Source: Microcoleus sp. FACHB-61 (GTDB taxonomy: Bacteria > Cyanobacteriota > Cyanobacteriia > Cyanobacteriales > Microcoleaceae). Taken from it: a stretch of DNA of 64,000 bases. Below are positions 42,685-52,446 of the stretch, in pieces. The position numbers were made by a program, and so were the translations under genes. The stretch's first letter is position 1; every line of letters begins with the position of its first letter. The notes under the pieces were generated by a model, which saw nothing but the letters and a program-made list of their open reading frames with translations, was not told where the DNA came from and searched no databases. Location of the stretch: NCBI GenBank assembly GCA_014695295.1, contig JACJNY010000048.1, positions 1 to 64,000 of the forward strand. The letters are read 5' to 3'.

Positions 42685-42759
42685 TACCTCTGCTTTGCGA
42701 GAGTTTGTAGCATCAATTGATATCACCCGATTAATTTCGCGACTCGCAAAGCAGAGGTA
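42685..42759. repeat. 17-bp inverted repeat spanning the end of the FAD oxidoreductase gene
   Basis: TACCTCTGCTTTGCGAG (42685-42701) is the exact reverse complement of CTCGCAAAGCAGAGGTA (42743-42759). The right arm lies inside the last codons of the gene that ends at 42723; the left arm lies downstream. Could fold into a strong stem in the mRNA 3' end. Confidence 0.85.
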
Positions 42760-43937
42760 ATCGCTCCTTCGTGCAAACCATCGCCCAAATAAGCTCCCGC
42801 ATGATAAGTGTTGTTCTCGCCATTAGTCTCGATAACTTCATCTCGATATCGAAAAGACTCGACAGTGTACAGCGGCGTGTGATGATTCTGAATGTGAATA
42901 ATGTCCTTTTTGGCGATCGACTCCTGCAGTTGAAAAGCTAAACTGTACTCTTGTGGCGAGGAGATGCCGCAAAGCTGATTCAAGCTCGCATTATATCCCC
43001 ATCCCTTGTCCGTCTCGAAAAAATCAAATTCTGATAACTTGCGGATACCGTAGCGATCGTACATTGATGTATCCGAATGCAGCACAGTCGTTGCATAATT
43101 GGGTTTCCACGCCGAAAACCGCTTCGTTTCCGCATCCGTCGGATCAGACAACAGCCTCATCACTTGGTCTGGTGGCATCGCAAAAACCACCTTATCAAAT
43201 TCCTGACTCTCCCCATTAGAAAGCACAATTTTTACAGCATCAGCACTTCTGAAAGTCTGGGCAATCTCCACATTCAGCCGTATATCGCCCTTAAACCGCT
43301 CCAGAATCTTTTCAATGTAAGAATACACCCCACCTTTAATCCTCACCCAGTTGACCAAGGCATAGTCGCGCAGAACAGGCAGCGCCAATTCCGACGGAAA
43401 ATTGTCGAGGGATTCAAACGGTATCGAGTAGCTGTACATCGTCAGCAACTTCAGCCAATAATTGCGGATGCACGAGCTTTTCAAACTCTGAGAAAGTGGC
43501 ATATCGTAGAAATCGTGCTGTTTAGCAAACCGCATTTTTAAAATAAATGCAGCAGAACGAGCGTAGATACTATCGAGCCGCAAATACTCGATCAGGCGTT
43601 GGATTCCGGTAAAATTTTTCCGGATCGAGACCTTAGACAAAAAGTGATCGCCATCTTTAAGAAACAGCGCGGAACCAATCTGCACAGGTTCTAATTCAAC
43701 ACCTAGCTCCTGCATAAAAGCCACGAAATTGTAAAACACTGTGGGAAATTCCAGCACCCCATTTTCTAATATTTCATTGCACTCAGATTGATTTGGCGCA
43801 ACATTTTTGTTGAGCGTCCGAATGTGTCCGCCTAAAATCGGCTGCCTTTCCAACACAGTGACGTGATGCCCCTGTTTATCGAGCCAGTAGGCTGCTGCCA
43901 TACCGCTCGCTCCGCCCCCAACAATTGCAATTCTCAT
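42723..43937 (-). CDS. FAD-dependent amine-oxidase-like oxidoreductase
   Basis: 404 residues. The N-terminus MRIAIVGGGASGMAAAYWLD is a textbook FAD-binding G-x-G-x-x-G followed by the acidic end of strand 2 (VTVLERQPILGGHIRT). KVVFAMPPDQVMRLLSDPTD is the family's 'ATP-like' strand and YHAGAYLGDGLHEGAITSAL is the second FAD-contact segment with the conserved G-D-x-x-x-E-G. This pattern belongs to the amino-oxidase/protoporphyrinogen-oxidase-like group often annotated as 'FAD-dependent oxidoreductase'. Substrate unknown. It lies 335 bp downstream of a second FAD enzyme in the same direction. Confidence 0.85.
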   Translation of the reverse strand: MRIAIVGGGASGMAAAYWLDKQGHHVTVLERQPILGGHIRTLNKNVAPNQSECNEILENGVLEFPTVFYNFVAFMQELGVELEPVQIGSALFLKDGDHFLSKVSIRKNFTGIQRLIEYLRLDSIYARSAAFILKMRFAKQHDFYDMPLSQSLKSSCIRNYWLKLLTMYSYSIPFESLDNFPSELALPVLRDYALVNWVRIKGGVYSYIEKILERFKGDIRLNVEIAQTFRSADAVKIVLSNGESQEFDKVVFAMPPDQVMRLLSDPTDAETKRFSAWKPNYATTVLHSDTSMYDRYGIRKLSEFDFFETDKGWGYNASLNQLCGISSPQEYSLAFQLQESIAKKDIIHIQNHHTPLYTVESFRYRDEVIETNGENNTYHAGAYLGDGLHEGAITSALRVAKLIG

Positions 43938-44272
43938 AGTTAACTCCTAAATTGATAGAAGGAAGTTCGGCAACGGATTTTGTAACGGATGTAACGGATG
44001 TCAGGAAGAAGGAAGAAGGAAGAAGGAAGAAGGAAGAAGAAGAAATTCTCGTTTCCAGGTTCTACCTGGAAACGCATTTCAGTCTTGCGTGCCTCGTCAT
44101 TTTTAAGAGGAGGTAGAGCTTCCAGAAATTCATTCCTTGGCACAGCCAAGGAACGAGATAACGAGAGCAGAAATGAGAGATTTTTAAGAGGAGGCAGAGC
44201 AAGAGTGAAATTCATTCCTTGGCTCTGCCAAGAAACGAGAGAAACAGGAAAATAACCAATTGCCAATTTTCC
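43938..44272. repeat. repeat-rich spacer between two FAD genes
   Basis: GGAAGTTCGGCAACGGATT, then TGTAACGGATG units and a (GGAAGAA)n tract (43969-44042), nearly identical to a stretch inside larC. Then the palindromes TTTCCAGGTTCTACCTGGAAA (about 44052-44072), TTCCTTGGCACAGCCAAGGAA (44134-44154) and a related TTCCTTGGCTCTGCCAAG. The pair TTTTTAAGAGGAGGTAGAGC and TTTTTAAGAGGAGGCAGAGC shows a ~90-bp direct duplication. No gene. Confidence 0.75.
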
Positions 44273-45805
44273 TTAGCCTAAAATCGCATCGCCGGATAAA
44301 CGTTGATAAAGCAGCGCCCCCGTCCAAAATGTCGGCGCAAAGCCTGGATAGCCCGAAGAGGCGTTGCAGAAATAGAAATTGTTAAGGGATGTTTCATGAT
44401 TTAGTCGATCGACCCCCATGTTGCGCGGCGTGAGGCTGGAACCGTAGGAATTACCGTTAGGACACCAACAGAAGCGCTCGTTAGTCGTCGGACTTCCGGT
44501 AACATGAAAGACCATGTGTTTGCGGAAATTCGGAACATAGTGTTTTTCAACGACATCTAAAATCGAGTCCAGAATCTCTTGTTTCTTCTCTCTGTAAGCT
44601 TTGCGATCGGTCTCCCAAAGCTGTTTAAAATAGCTGTAATTAGCAACAGTCAGAAATTCGACAATTTGACAATCTTCTGGACAATCCCGCCGCGCTTCCG
44701 TCAGTAAAGTTGGCGTTGTAATTGCAAAGCTCGGACGAGAAAAATCATTCTGGTCATACATTTGAGCAAACGCTTCATTTAGATCCAGGTGTTCCGAATG
44801 AAACGTATTCCACTTGCCAAATCCATAGTCTCGGAGATCGATATCTTTGACAACGCAGTACACCATGTAGTTAGATGCAGAATACTCATAGTTGAGTTTC
44901 CGCCGCACTGTTTTAGAGAACTGTTCCTCTCCAATCATCTTGGCCGCTCTTTTCGGGTCAAGGTTGCAAATCACCGTGTCGCCCGTGAATTCATGGGTTT
45001 GATGGGTGGTCAAATCCATCGCTTCAACACCAGTTACTGTTCTGTTTGTTACCCTAAAATTCGTGACTTCATGGTTTAGCAGCACCTTCCCCCCGTTGGA
45101 TTCAATGACTTTAACCAAAGAATTGATGACATCTTCAAAATGCTGCGTCGGGTAAAATGCGCCTTCTTGATAGCCTCTAAACAAGGCAATCCAAGCATAG
45201 AAAGAAAGCTGATTTGGGGGCAGCAAAAAATCCGGCCATTGCAGGGCTAATAGGGTTTGGGCGGCTTGCGGGAGTTGGAACTTGTCGAAAACGTCCTGAA
45301 GTGTACTGTTGAGGTGTTGGACAGCACAGAATACGTCACCGAAATTTTTGAGCAATTCAATTGGTTTGACGGGAGGAGCGAGTTTTCTGAGTCCCGCGCC
45401 GGTTTTCTCGACTTCGTTGACGAATTGGCGAATTCTCTCGCCCGCTTCGGGAAACAGCGCCGACAATCGCCGGATCAGTTCCTCTGGTTCCGAGGGAATA
45501 TCCAGCGCATACCCAGGCATTCTCATGTGGTCGTAGCCATTCGGATCGTACCGTTCAAAGGTGACATCTCGATCGAGAGCGAGTTTTTGGAGAACTCGAT
45601 TGACTGTATGTCCTTCGCCGCAGTCCCAAACGTAGTGGAATTGGGCATTAAAGGTGTATTTTTTGGCCATCGTAAAGGTGTGGCCAAAGCCTCCGGGATG
45701 CTCGTGAGCTTCGAGGATGTGTACGGTTTTGCCAGAGTTTGCCATCAAAGCTCCGAAAACCAGCGCGGATAAACCACTGCCGACGATGAGGTAATCTGTT
45801 GTCAT
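44273..45805 (-). CDS. phytoene-desaturase/retinol-saturase-like FAD oxidoreductase
   Basis: 510 residues. TTDYLIVGSGLSALVFGALM is the FAD-binding G-x-G-x-x-x, followed by VHILEAHEHPGGFGHTF, the classical carotenoid-desaturase/isomerase motif (E-A-x-x-x-P-G-G). Near the C-terminus FYFCNASSGYPGFAPTFWTG is the second FAD segment. The group includes CrtO/CrtH-like enzymes and all-trans-retinol 13,14-reductases. The exact substrate (carotenoid, fatty acyl or other) is not decided by sequence. Same direction as the next FAD gene. Confidence 0.83.
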   Translation of the reverse strand: MTTDYLIVGSGLSALVFGALMANSGKTVHILEAHEHPGGFGHTFTMAKKYTFNAQFHYVWDCGEGHTVNRVLQKLALDRDVTFERYDPNGYDHMRMPGYALDIPSEPEELIRRLSALFPEAGERIRQFVNEVEKTGAGLRKLAPPVKPIELLKNFGDVFCAVQHLNSTLQDVFDKFQLPQAAQTLLALQWPDFLLPPNQLSFYAWIALFRGYQEGAFYPTQHFEDVINSLVKVIESNGGKVLLNHEVTNFRVTNRTVTGVEAMDLTTHQTHEFTGDTVICNLDPKRAAKMIGEEQFSKTVRRKLNYEYSASNYMVYCVVKDIDLRDYGFGKWNTFHSEHLDLNEAFAQMYDQNDFSRPSFAITTPTLLTEARRDCPEDCQIVEFLTVANYSYFKQLWETDRKAYREKKQEILDSILDVVEKHYVPNFRKHMVFHVTGSPTTNERFCWCPNGNSYGSSLTPRNMGVDRLNHETSLNNFYFCNASSGYPGFAPTFWTGALLYQRLSGDAILG

Positions 45806-46110
45806 GGTAAATTTCCTCGATCGATTGAATGGGGCGATCGTTGTCTATTTAAACTAACTATCAATTCTGAGAAAATTCTGAAGTCCAGCAACAATTTTTT
45901 GAGGCGCGCTGGTTTAAGGATTGTATTAAAGTCTGAGTACGGTTGCTGTTAAGCTTAATCAAGCTGTTGTGGAGAGAAATTATAGCTGCGGAGGCGGACT
46001 GGAAAGCCCGCCACACAAGGGAAGAAACCGGGTTTATACCTTTGTTGGTAACTCTTAAGGCATAGAGTAGCCTACCTAATTAGGACGATTTTAATTAGAG
46101 GCGCGCTCGC
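45806..46110. other. 305-bp intergenic region
   Basis: No gene seen. AT-rich promoter zone for the FAD gene, a GCGGAGGCGGACTGGAAAGC stretch, and a GAAACCGGGTTT repeat fragment near 46024. Confidence 0.5.
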
Positions 46111-46596
46111 TTATTTGTGCGGCACAATCACATCAAAAAAAGCATCTTCCAAATCATAACCAAACATCTGCGACATCGCCATCAACTTCGATTTACTGGG
46201 GATTCCCTGTTGATTCAACCAATCAGTCAACACAAAAATTTTGTTCATCAAGAACATTTCCAAAGCTTCAGGATTGTACTGAATACCTTGGGTTCGGTGA
46301 AACTCGTGGGGCACCAACATCGCCGCATAGCGCGCCAATTCTCCTGCTTTCCAATCCAGCAAAAATGGCAGCCAAGGATAACAAGCATCCAAGCGAATAA
46401 ACCACAGCCGCACTTCGGGAATTTCCGAAATTTCTCGCGGATCTAACTCTTCGCGCGGATACTCAATTTCAAATTGTAGCTGTTGTTCGTTTTGGGCGAT
46501 CGCTCCTTCTGCCAGCCACTTTTCAATCACAGTGCGCACCGGAGACAAATCTAAACTGTTTATGCGATCGGCATCTATCGCTATCATAATACTCAT
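46111..46596 (-). CDS. crr6: CRR6-family NDH-1 (NdhI) maturation factor
   Basis: 161 residues. The sequence matches the CRR6/DUF1817 family: EIPEVRLWFIRLDACYPWLP, FLLDWKAGELARYAAMLVPH, GIQYNPEALEMFLMNKIFVL and FGYDLEDAFFDVIV. In plants CRR6 is needed for assembling the NdhI-containing subcomplex of the photosynthetic NDH-1 complex, and cyanobacterial homologues are thought to do likewise. Soluble, no signal peptide. A strong cyanobacterial marker. Confidence 0.9.
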   Translation of the reverse strand: MSIMIAIDADRINSLDLSPVRTVIEKWLAEGAIAQNEQQLQFEIEYPREELDPREISEIPEVRLWFIRLDACYPWLPFLLDWKAGELARYAAMLVPHEFHRTQGIQYNPEALEMFLMNKIFVLTDWLNQQGIPSKSKLMAMSQMFGYDLEDAFFDVIVPHK

Positions 46597-46808
46597 AAAA
46601 ATTCAACCTTATAGCATTAAGTTTTATCTATAATACCACCAATCACCAATCACCAATTATATCAAATCTGTTAAATCCCGTACACCAGGACTCTTGCAGA
46701 CCTTCGCAAAATATTTTGAAATGCCTCTGCATTAATCCCCGTTAATCTGCGGTTTCCCTCTAGCAGCAAAGACTTATGCAATCTTGTCTACTACTCGTTG
46801 CCAAACCA

Positions 46809-48779
46809 TCACCCATTTTTCCCAAACTTGCTATCCTGCAAAGAATTACCAATCCCCTGGATAATTCCCCGCCCGATCAAACCAATTCCCCGCCCTATAA
46901 CCTGAGTCAGAACGTAAACAACCCCAGCACCCAACAGCGAGATAACCGCGCGAACTCTAGGTGCGATCGCATCCCTGGTTTCCAGCAGCAAAGTCAAGGC
47001 TAACTGCCACCCAGAAAGCTGTGCTAACTCCTGATTTCGCGGAGCATAAATAGAAATTCTCTTAATTCCCGAATCGCCCAAAACAAACAGCCAAAACCGG
47101 CTTTCAAAAATAGCTTTCGGTTCCACAAAATAGCTATCCCAGCGATATCTCCACGACAAATTATTGCGAAACCGCTCAATTTCTCGTGTCGAAATCAAAT
47201 TACCATCGTAAAAGATTTGCTTGATTTCCTCAATATTCGCCAAATTATTTAGCAGAGGCTGTAACACTCCGCTAGCAACTTGAATTGCCAAATTTTCTAA
47301 CAAAGCTTCAGCTCGCTGCATCGCTTCCGGGCTGCCAGCAACACAAGACATATTGTCAACTGTTAGAGGAATTTCAAATAGCAAATGTGCAAACAAATCA
47401 ACTGTCATCGGTACTTTGTCAAGGATTTCGGCTGCAACTACATCACCATCTGCTAGTAGAGTCGGCACAACTTCTACACCTCTGCCTGCCAAGATATCAG
47501 CAGCGTTTCCCCCTTGAGTTTCTGCCAGTTTCAAGCTGGTTTGACTGCCATCAAAAACCCGAGTTTCTCCCGTTTGCAATGTATAGTATCTGCCAAAAAA
47601 ATCTATGATTGTCGCCTGCCACAAATCCCGTAAAATAGCAGGCATTTTTTGCGACAATTGAGTTGGCTGCACTTGCGAAAAGCGCAATTCCTCCAGCAAA
47701 TCCTCTAACTTCCGCAGGATGGAACTCATCAATTCGCGCTTTTTGGCCGATCGCAAAATATCGATTTCCAAAGGCAAGCCAGTCAAATTCACCAAATCCA
47801 ACTGCAATTTAGCTGCCACTGAGTCAAACAAGCTACCTTGCCAATTATTTGCAACCGCCAAAGATTCAGCCGAAACTTGGGAAGTCACTAATTGCAATTG
47901 AGAATTATTTAACAAATTCTTGCCTCTAATTTCTTCTTTCTCCCCTCTGCCTTCTGCCCTCTGCTTTCTGCCTTCTGCCTTCTGCCCTCTGCTTTCTGCC
48001 TTCTGTTTTCTGCCTTCTGTTTTCTCCCCTTTTCCTTCAAATAATAACTGACTGACAAGCCAGCGAGCAGCCAGCAATTCTCGGCGGCGGCCGCTGAGTA
48101 CAACCCCATCTAAAATAGAGGGCAAATCTGTCGGAGCTGCCGCTCTAATCTCTTCCAAATCAGCTTGGACAACCGCCAAAGTTGCATCTATTTCCCGCAG
48201 TCCAGACAGACAAAAATAAGCCAACATTTTTTTGTGTACGGGCGTATCAACTGTCGGATCATCTGCATTTTTCTCTGCAATTGCTGCGGAGTTTTCTACT
48301 GTTTGAACCACCGCTGCATTTAGTTCTATTTCCGGGTTAGCTGCCGCATCCGTCGCCCAATAAGTGCGACCAGATGCCACCGCGCGAATAGCCTCGATTG
48401 TCAGGGAAATATCTCTACCTTTAGGGCAATAGCCATTCGCGCCCGCAGCCTGTACCTCCGCCAACATATCCGGTGTCAGCGGCCCGCCTAGCAGCAACAG
48501 GGGCAGGTTGGGGTACAAACTTTTGAGTTCGCGACAAAATGCCAGCACTTCTGTTTGACCAGATCGCAAATTTAAAGTCTCAACAGCCAAAATTCCCAAA
48601 TCTGCGGGCTTCTTGGCTGCTCCAGAGCCGATCGAGCGAGCTTCTAGAATCCGCAAAGCCTCGCTTCCCCTTGAAAGCTCTGCGACAACTTCCAAGTCTG
48701 GATACTGCTCGCAAGCAACTCGCAGCCCCAGCCGGAAAATGGGGTCGCCATCGATCGTCAGCACTTGGAAATTACTCAC
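46809..48779 (-). CDS. DUF3685 protein with N-terminal receiver-like domain
   Basis: 656 residues. The first ~125 residues have the response-regulator fold (NFQVLTIDGDPIFRLGLRVA, LPLLLLGGPLTPDMLAEVQA, AGANGYCPKG) but the usual phospho-Asp position reads LGILAVETLN, so it is probably a pseudo-receiver. The rest matches the cyanobacterial DUF3685 family, ending in a hydrophobic segment (VISLLGAGVVYVLTQVIGRG). Between about residues 252 and 290 there is an Arg/Lys/Glu insertion (TEGRKQKAESRGQKAEGRKQ) that is translated intergenic repeat (about 47925-48030). Family function unknown. Confidence 0.8.
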   Translation of the reverse strand: MSNFQVLTIDGDPIFRLGLRVACEQYPDLEVVAELSRGSEALRILEARSIGSGAAKKPADLGILAVETLNLRSGQTEVLAFCRELKSLYPNLPLLLLGGPLTPDMLAEVQAAGANGYCPKGRDISLTIEAIRAVASGRTYWATDAAANPEIELNAAVVQTVENSAAIAEKNADDPTVDTPVHKKMLAYFCLSGLREIDATLAVVQADLEEIRAAAPTDLPSILDGVVLSGRRRELLAARWLVSQLLFEGKGEKTEGRKQKAESRGQKAEGRKQRAEGRGEKEEIRGKNLLNNSQLQLVTSQVSAESLAVANNWQGSLFDSVAAKLQLDLVNLTGLPLEIDILRSAKKRELMSSILRKLEDLLEELRFSQVQPTQLSQKMPAILRDLWQATIIDFFGRYYTLQTGETRVFDGSQTSLKLAETQGGNAADILAGRGVEVVPTLLADGDVVAAEILDKVPMTVDLFAHLLFEIPLTVDNMSCVAGSPEAMQRAEALLENLAIQVASGVLQPLLNNLANIEEIKQIFYDGNLISTREIERFRNNLSWRYRWDSYFVEPKAIFESRFWLFVLGDSGIKRISIYAPRNQELAQLSGWQLALTLLLETRDAIAPRVRAVISLLGAGVVYVLTQVIGRGIGLIGRGIIQGIGNSLQDSKFGKNG

Positions 48780-48826
48780 TTGATTTTAGATTTGAGATTT
48801 TAGGAAGCGATCGCGGCAAAACCCAA

Positions 48827-51025
48827 TTACTCGGGGATCAAATTACCATCAGGAGGCCCAGCCGATTCAGGAATCGAGGGCGGCGCGGGTTCCGGAGCCG
48901 GAGGAGGAGGTTCCGGAGCCGGGGCCTCTTCTCTCGCGGGCGGATAGTAAGGTTCCGGCTCCCTCGCGGGCGGATAGTAAGGTTCCGGCTCGGGAGCAGG
49001 CGGATAGTAAGGTTCCGGCTCGGGAGCAGGCGGATAGTAAGGTTCCGGCTCGGGAGCAGGGGCCTCTTGTCTCGCAGGCGGATAGTAAGGCTCCGGAGCT
49101 GGCGCGTACTCTTCTGCTGGAGCTGGCGCGTACTCCTCTGCTGGAGCTGGAGCGTACTCCTGTGCTGGAGCCGGCGCGTACTCCTCTGCTGGAGCTGGCG
49201 CGTACTCGCGAGCTGGCTCCGGCGGCGGTGCAGTGTTGGCTCTAAGTTCGGCACTCCAGCGCCCGATGGCATCTGCCGCCTCTGAATACAGGGCCCTACC
49301 GTAACCGATTTGGGAAGCCGTATCGATCGCCGCTCCTAGACTTCCTTGAGATGCCAATTCCAAAGCTCGATCCAGAATCGGTCGGTCTTGAGCGACTTGC
49401 AGTTCGCTCACCCACTGATAAACATTATCCTGAGCTTTCGCGTACAAAGTCCTACCGCTCTTAATTGCCGAAGCTTTTTCAATAGCAGCGCTAAGTTTTC
49501 CTTGCTTCGCCAGGGCGATGGCTTCATCCAAAAAAGGCTGATCTTCAATAACTTCTATGCGTTTCGTCCACTGAGCCAAGAGAGTTTGCGCTTCTATCCT
49601 GCGGGGGCGCTTTTGAGCAACCAGAACTACCTGAGCGATGGCGCCCTTGAGTCCTTCAACCGTTTGCGCTTCTGCCAACTGCTTCGCCAGGGTGAGGAAA
49701 GATTGGTCTTCGATCCGCTGAATTTCCCGGCGCCAAGAAGCCACCAAAGTTTGAGCGTGAATCCGCCGCGGCTGCTTGAGTCCGATGGTTTGCGCTTGCT
49801 CGATCGCGAGTCCAAACGTTCCTATCTGACCGACACTAGCGATCGTACTCGCCACTTGCAGCCGCAGCAAATCTTGAAACTGCACCTGCAAATTTTCAAT
49901 TTGAACTTGAGCTTGCTTGTACAGAGGGCGACCCGGAGCAATTTGGCTAGCAGCCCCCTGCCCTTCCAGCAAGCTAAAAATGTGTTGCCCCAGCGGTGTT
50001 GATATCGACTGGTTCCACGTCACTGCCTGAGCCCTACCCAACTGCATTAAATCTTGAGCTTCCGCAAACAGCGGCGAATCTTGCGGCACCACAGAAGCAG
50101 CCTCGATCGCCCCCGGCAGGTCTTTCGCCCCCAACCGCTTAGTAGCCATTGCCAGCAAAGTCCGGCTCCAGCCCTCAATTTCCTTCTCAGCTTTAGCGCG
50201 GGCAAAAAGCTGCGAGTCTATTTTGCGAGCGAGGACGATCGCCTCAGCGAACTTTTGCGGAGTTCCGTCCTGCGCCAAATCTCTAGCCTCTTGCAAGCGC
50301 TGCCAGCCGTTTCTTTCCAAAGAAATCTGCTGGATCAGCTCGTTGTAGCGCTTCTGACTCCAGAAAACATTTTCCAGCTTGAACAAAGCTTGAGCATAAT
50401 CCCAGGCCTTCCTTAAATCCTCACTTTTCAAAGCTGCTAGGGCTGTATCGTAGAGTTTTTGGCCCTCCTGCCAATTTTTTTCCCAAGCAGTAACAGCCTC
50501 CTGTACCTCTGGGTAAGACGGACTGGTTTTCGGAATTTTCGCCACAATCTCCAGGGCGCCTTTCAAATCGCCCACCTCAATTTTTGCCCTGGCAAATCCC
50601 AGAATGGCTTTCGACCATTCTCCTATCAAATGTTGACCCTGCGAGTATAGCGGATGTTCTTTCGGCCAAGCCTGCACCAGTGTCATTGCCGATTCTAGCT
50701 GTTCTAGCTTGCCCGACTTAGCTGCTTGTTGAGCGCAGTAAAGTCGCTCTCCATCCGCCGCCAGTGGCGACAGTTGCTGGCAATTTGGCGGCGGCGGCAT
50801 CGTCAGCAACCACAGAAATGCAGCGGCCCCCGTTACTCCAAATCCCACCAGGAGACTCAGCCAGATAAGTTGCCACTGCCAAAAAGTTCTTTTTCCCTCG
50901 GCCGGCCCGGCCGTTACTGAGGAACTCGCATCGCCTGTCGCCTCTGCACTGAACTGTGCCGTGGTTTTGGGAGATGGGTTGTATTGCGGTGGTGTGTGGA
51001 ATTGGTCAGATTGTCGTCTCGCCAT
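48827..51025 (-). CDS. large membrane-anchored protein with Pro/Glu/Tyr repeat tail
   Basis: 732 residues from ATG 51025 (a GTG 27 bases earlier is possible). A single membrane helix (about residues 55-80: LIWLSLLVGFGVTGAAAFLW) follows a cytosolic tail. The central ~530 residues are alpha-helical, with repeated units of the type ...A.ALASQGSLGAAIDTASQIGYG, LAKQGKLSAAIEKASAI and RPLYKQAQ, resembling TPR/SEL1-like solenoids. The last ~130 residues are low complexity: EYAPAPAEEYAPAPAEEY, then PEPEPYYPPAPEPEPYYPPA. Hypothetical in cyanobacteria; I know no function. It lies 47 bp from the DUF3685 gene on the same strand, so the two may be co-transcribed. Confidence 0.7.
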   Translation of the reverse strand: MARRQSDQFHTPPQYNPSPKTTAQFSAEATGDASSSVTAGPAEGKRTFWQWQLIWLSLLVGFGVTGAAAFLWLLTMPPPPNCQQLSPLAADGERLYCAQQAAKSGKLEQLESAMTLVQAWPKEHPLYSQGQHLIGEWSKAILGFARAKIEVGDLKGALEIVAKIPKTSPSYPEVQEAVTAWEKNWQEGQKLYDTALAALKSEDLRKAWDYAQALFKLENVFWSQKRYNELIQQISLERNGWQRLQEARDLAQDGTPQKFAEAIVLARKIDSQLFARAKAEKEIEGWSRTLLAMATKRLGAKDLPGAIEAASVVPQDSPLFAEAQDLMQLGRAQAVTWNQSISTPLGQHIFSLLEGQGAASQIAPGRPLYKQAQVQIENLQVQFQDLLRLQVASTIASVGQIGTFGLAIEQAQTIGLKQPRRIHAQTLVASWRREIQRIEDQSFLTLAKQLAEAQTVEGLKGAIAQVVLVAQKRPRRIEAQTLLAQWTKRIEVIEDQPFLDEAIALAKQGKLSAAIEKASAIKSGRTLYAKAQDNVYQWVSELQVAQDRPILDRALELASQGSLGAAIDTASQIGYGRALYSEAADAIGRWSAELRANTAPPPEPAREYAPAPAEEYAPAPAQEYAPAPAEEYAPAPAEEYAPAPEPYYPPARQEAPAPEPEPYYPPAPEPEPYYPPAPEPEPYYPPAREPEPYYPPAREEAPAPEPPPPAPEPAPPSIPESAGPPDGNLIPE

Positions 51026-51752
51026 TACTTCAGCCTGTCCTGTAATGCGCACTCTTCACGTGACACTCCCACATCAAATCATAGATTGTGATGTCGGCTT
51101 CTGACTCCTGTTAAGGAGATCGAGAACTTCCTTCAAGGTACTGGCAATCTTTCCCTCTAGGGCGTTTTATAGTGAGGTTCGTGTCTGGCCCCACTGGTTG
51201 CTTCCGAGCATTTTCGGCTCTCGAAGCACGTAAATCATACCAGTTATCAAACATTTATTCACAGATCCCGGGGTCGTTTAGCAAAAAAAACATTATAAAG
51301 CCCCCCTCAGTCGCTTAATTTTAGATTTTAGATTTTAGATTTTAGATTTTAGATTTGACTCTGCAAATAAATTTGGAGGGGGTTAAGTAAGGTCTAATAC
51401 TAAATTTGGGTCAGAAATTCCCTTTATTAAGACTCAGCGGTTGAAAGCGCAACTACACAAAACAAAATTTAGTCCACTCCAAGCGGACTAAAAAATCAAG
51501 GGGGTACTAAAGCCGGATTCCGTCTAAACTCTTACGTGTAGCGGGTAGAACTGATTTTTTAGGTTTAGTCGTAAATTTTATTCCCGATCGCCAAACTTGG
51601 CGATCGAGTTTCACTCTTTTCTACTGTGGCGAATTCCGGCGCGCTACGGCAAAAAGCCCGATCGAGCGCAGCTAAATACTTAAATCATTTTATACGGCCG
51701 ACAGGCCGAGCAAAAAGATCGGTTTTGGTTCCAATAGCCGGTGCTTTATCGG
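51026..51752. other. 727-bp intergenic region
   Basis: No gene. It contains an AGATTTT heptamer array (about 51313-51357, inverse of 37342), a perfect hairpin CGATCGCCAA-AC-TTGGCGATCG (51585-51606), and the AT-rich promoter area of the Pro-rich protein gene. Confidence 0.6.
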
Positions 51753-52217
51753 TTACGAAGCTTTTGGCGTATCGCTGACACTCGATGCTTCCGTGGCGGA
51801 CTCTGCCTTTCGATATCCGTAAAAATCTATCCGGTAGTCTACAATTCTGACACCAGTTTGCTGCTGGATTTGTTCGATCAATTCGATCGGCAGTTCCACA
51901 TGAACGTCGAGAATTTGAGTCGTATCCAGACAGTTGACGTGAGAGTGAGAATCGCTGACATTGCCGTACAAGCGTCCCTCGGAGCGTTCTATGCACTCAA
52001 TAATCCCTTCTCTCGACAAAGCTTCTAGATTTTGATAAACCGAAGTATGCCCGATCGAATGCGCTTGTTTGTTCAGGCGATCGTAAATTTCGCGAGCCGA
52101 GAGGTGTTCTTTTGCCTCCCACAAAAGTTCTAGAATAAATCGACGCTGGCGGCTCAAGCGCATTCCCATCGCCTGACAGCGGTTTAAAGCATCTTCTAAT
52201 GAACGAATTGGTTTCAC
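51753..52217 (-). CDS. Fur-family repressor, PerR-like (FurC type)
   Basis: 154 residues. The winged helix is KPIRSLEDALNRCQAMGMRL, then SRQRRFILELLWEAKEHLSA, REIYDRLNKQ and HSIGHTSVYQNLEALSREGI. The metal-sensing part includes GRLYGNVSDSHSHVNCLDTT and ILDVHVELP with the H-x-H and C/D ligands. The sequence reads much closer to cyanobacterial PerR/FurC than to Fur or Zur, and it lacks the paired CxxC motifs. PerR represses peroxide-defence genes; sulfiredoxin and Dps lie 7 kb away. Specific target sites were not found. Confidence 0.85.
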   Translation of the reverse strand: MKPIRSLEDALNRCQAMGMRLSRQRRFILELLWEAKEHLSAREIYDRLNKQAHSIGHTSVYQNLEALSREGIIECIERSEGRLYGNVSDSHSHVNCLDTTQILDVHVELPIELIEQIQQQTGVRIVDYRIDFYGYRKAESATEASSVSDTPKAS

Positions 52218-52446
52218 AGCTACCGCCTTATAAAGCCTGCTCGATTTTTAATTCAGGTACAATATTGCACGCCTATATATCCACTCATTCTAACGCAGGG
52301 TTGCCCAACAGTAGAAGGTAGAGCGCAAAAATCTCGACTGAGTGAATTTTTTTCGAGTTGCTGCTCAACTCAGGCTGCCAGCACCCACCAGAAAATTATC
52401 CCCCTCAAAAATATTGCTTTGACTCTATCTTCTACTGCCGCAAGTC

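Noticed and set aside
48539..49285. Plus-strand frame with RFRLGSRR repeats
   Set aside because: Shadow of the Pro/Glu/Tyr repeats of the minus-strand gene at 48827.
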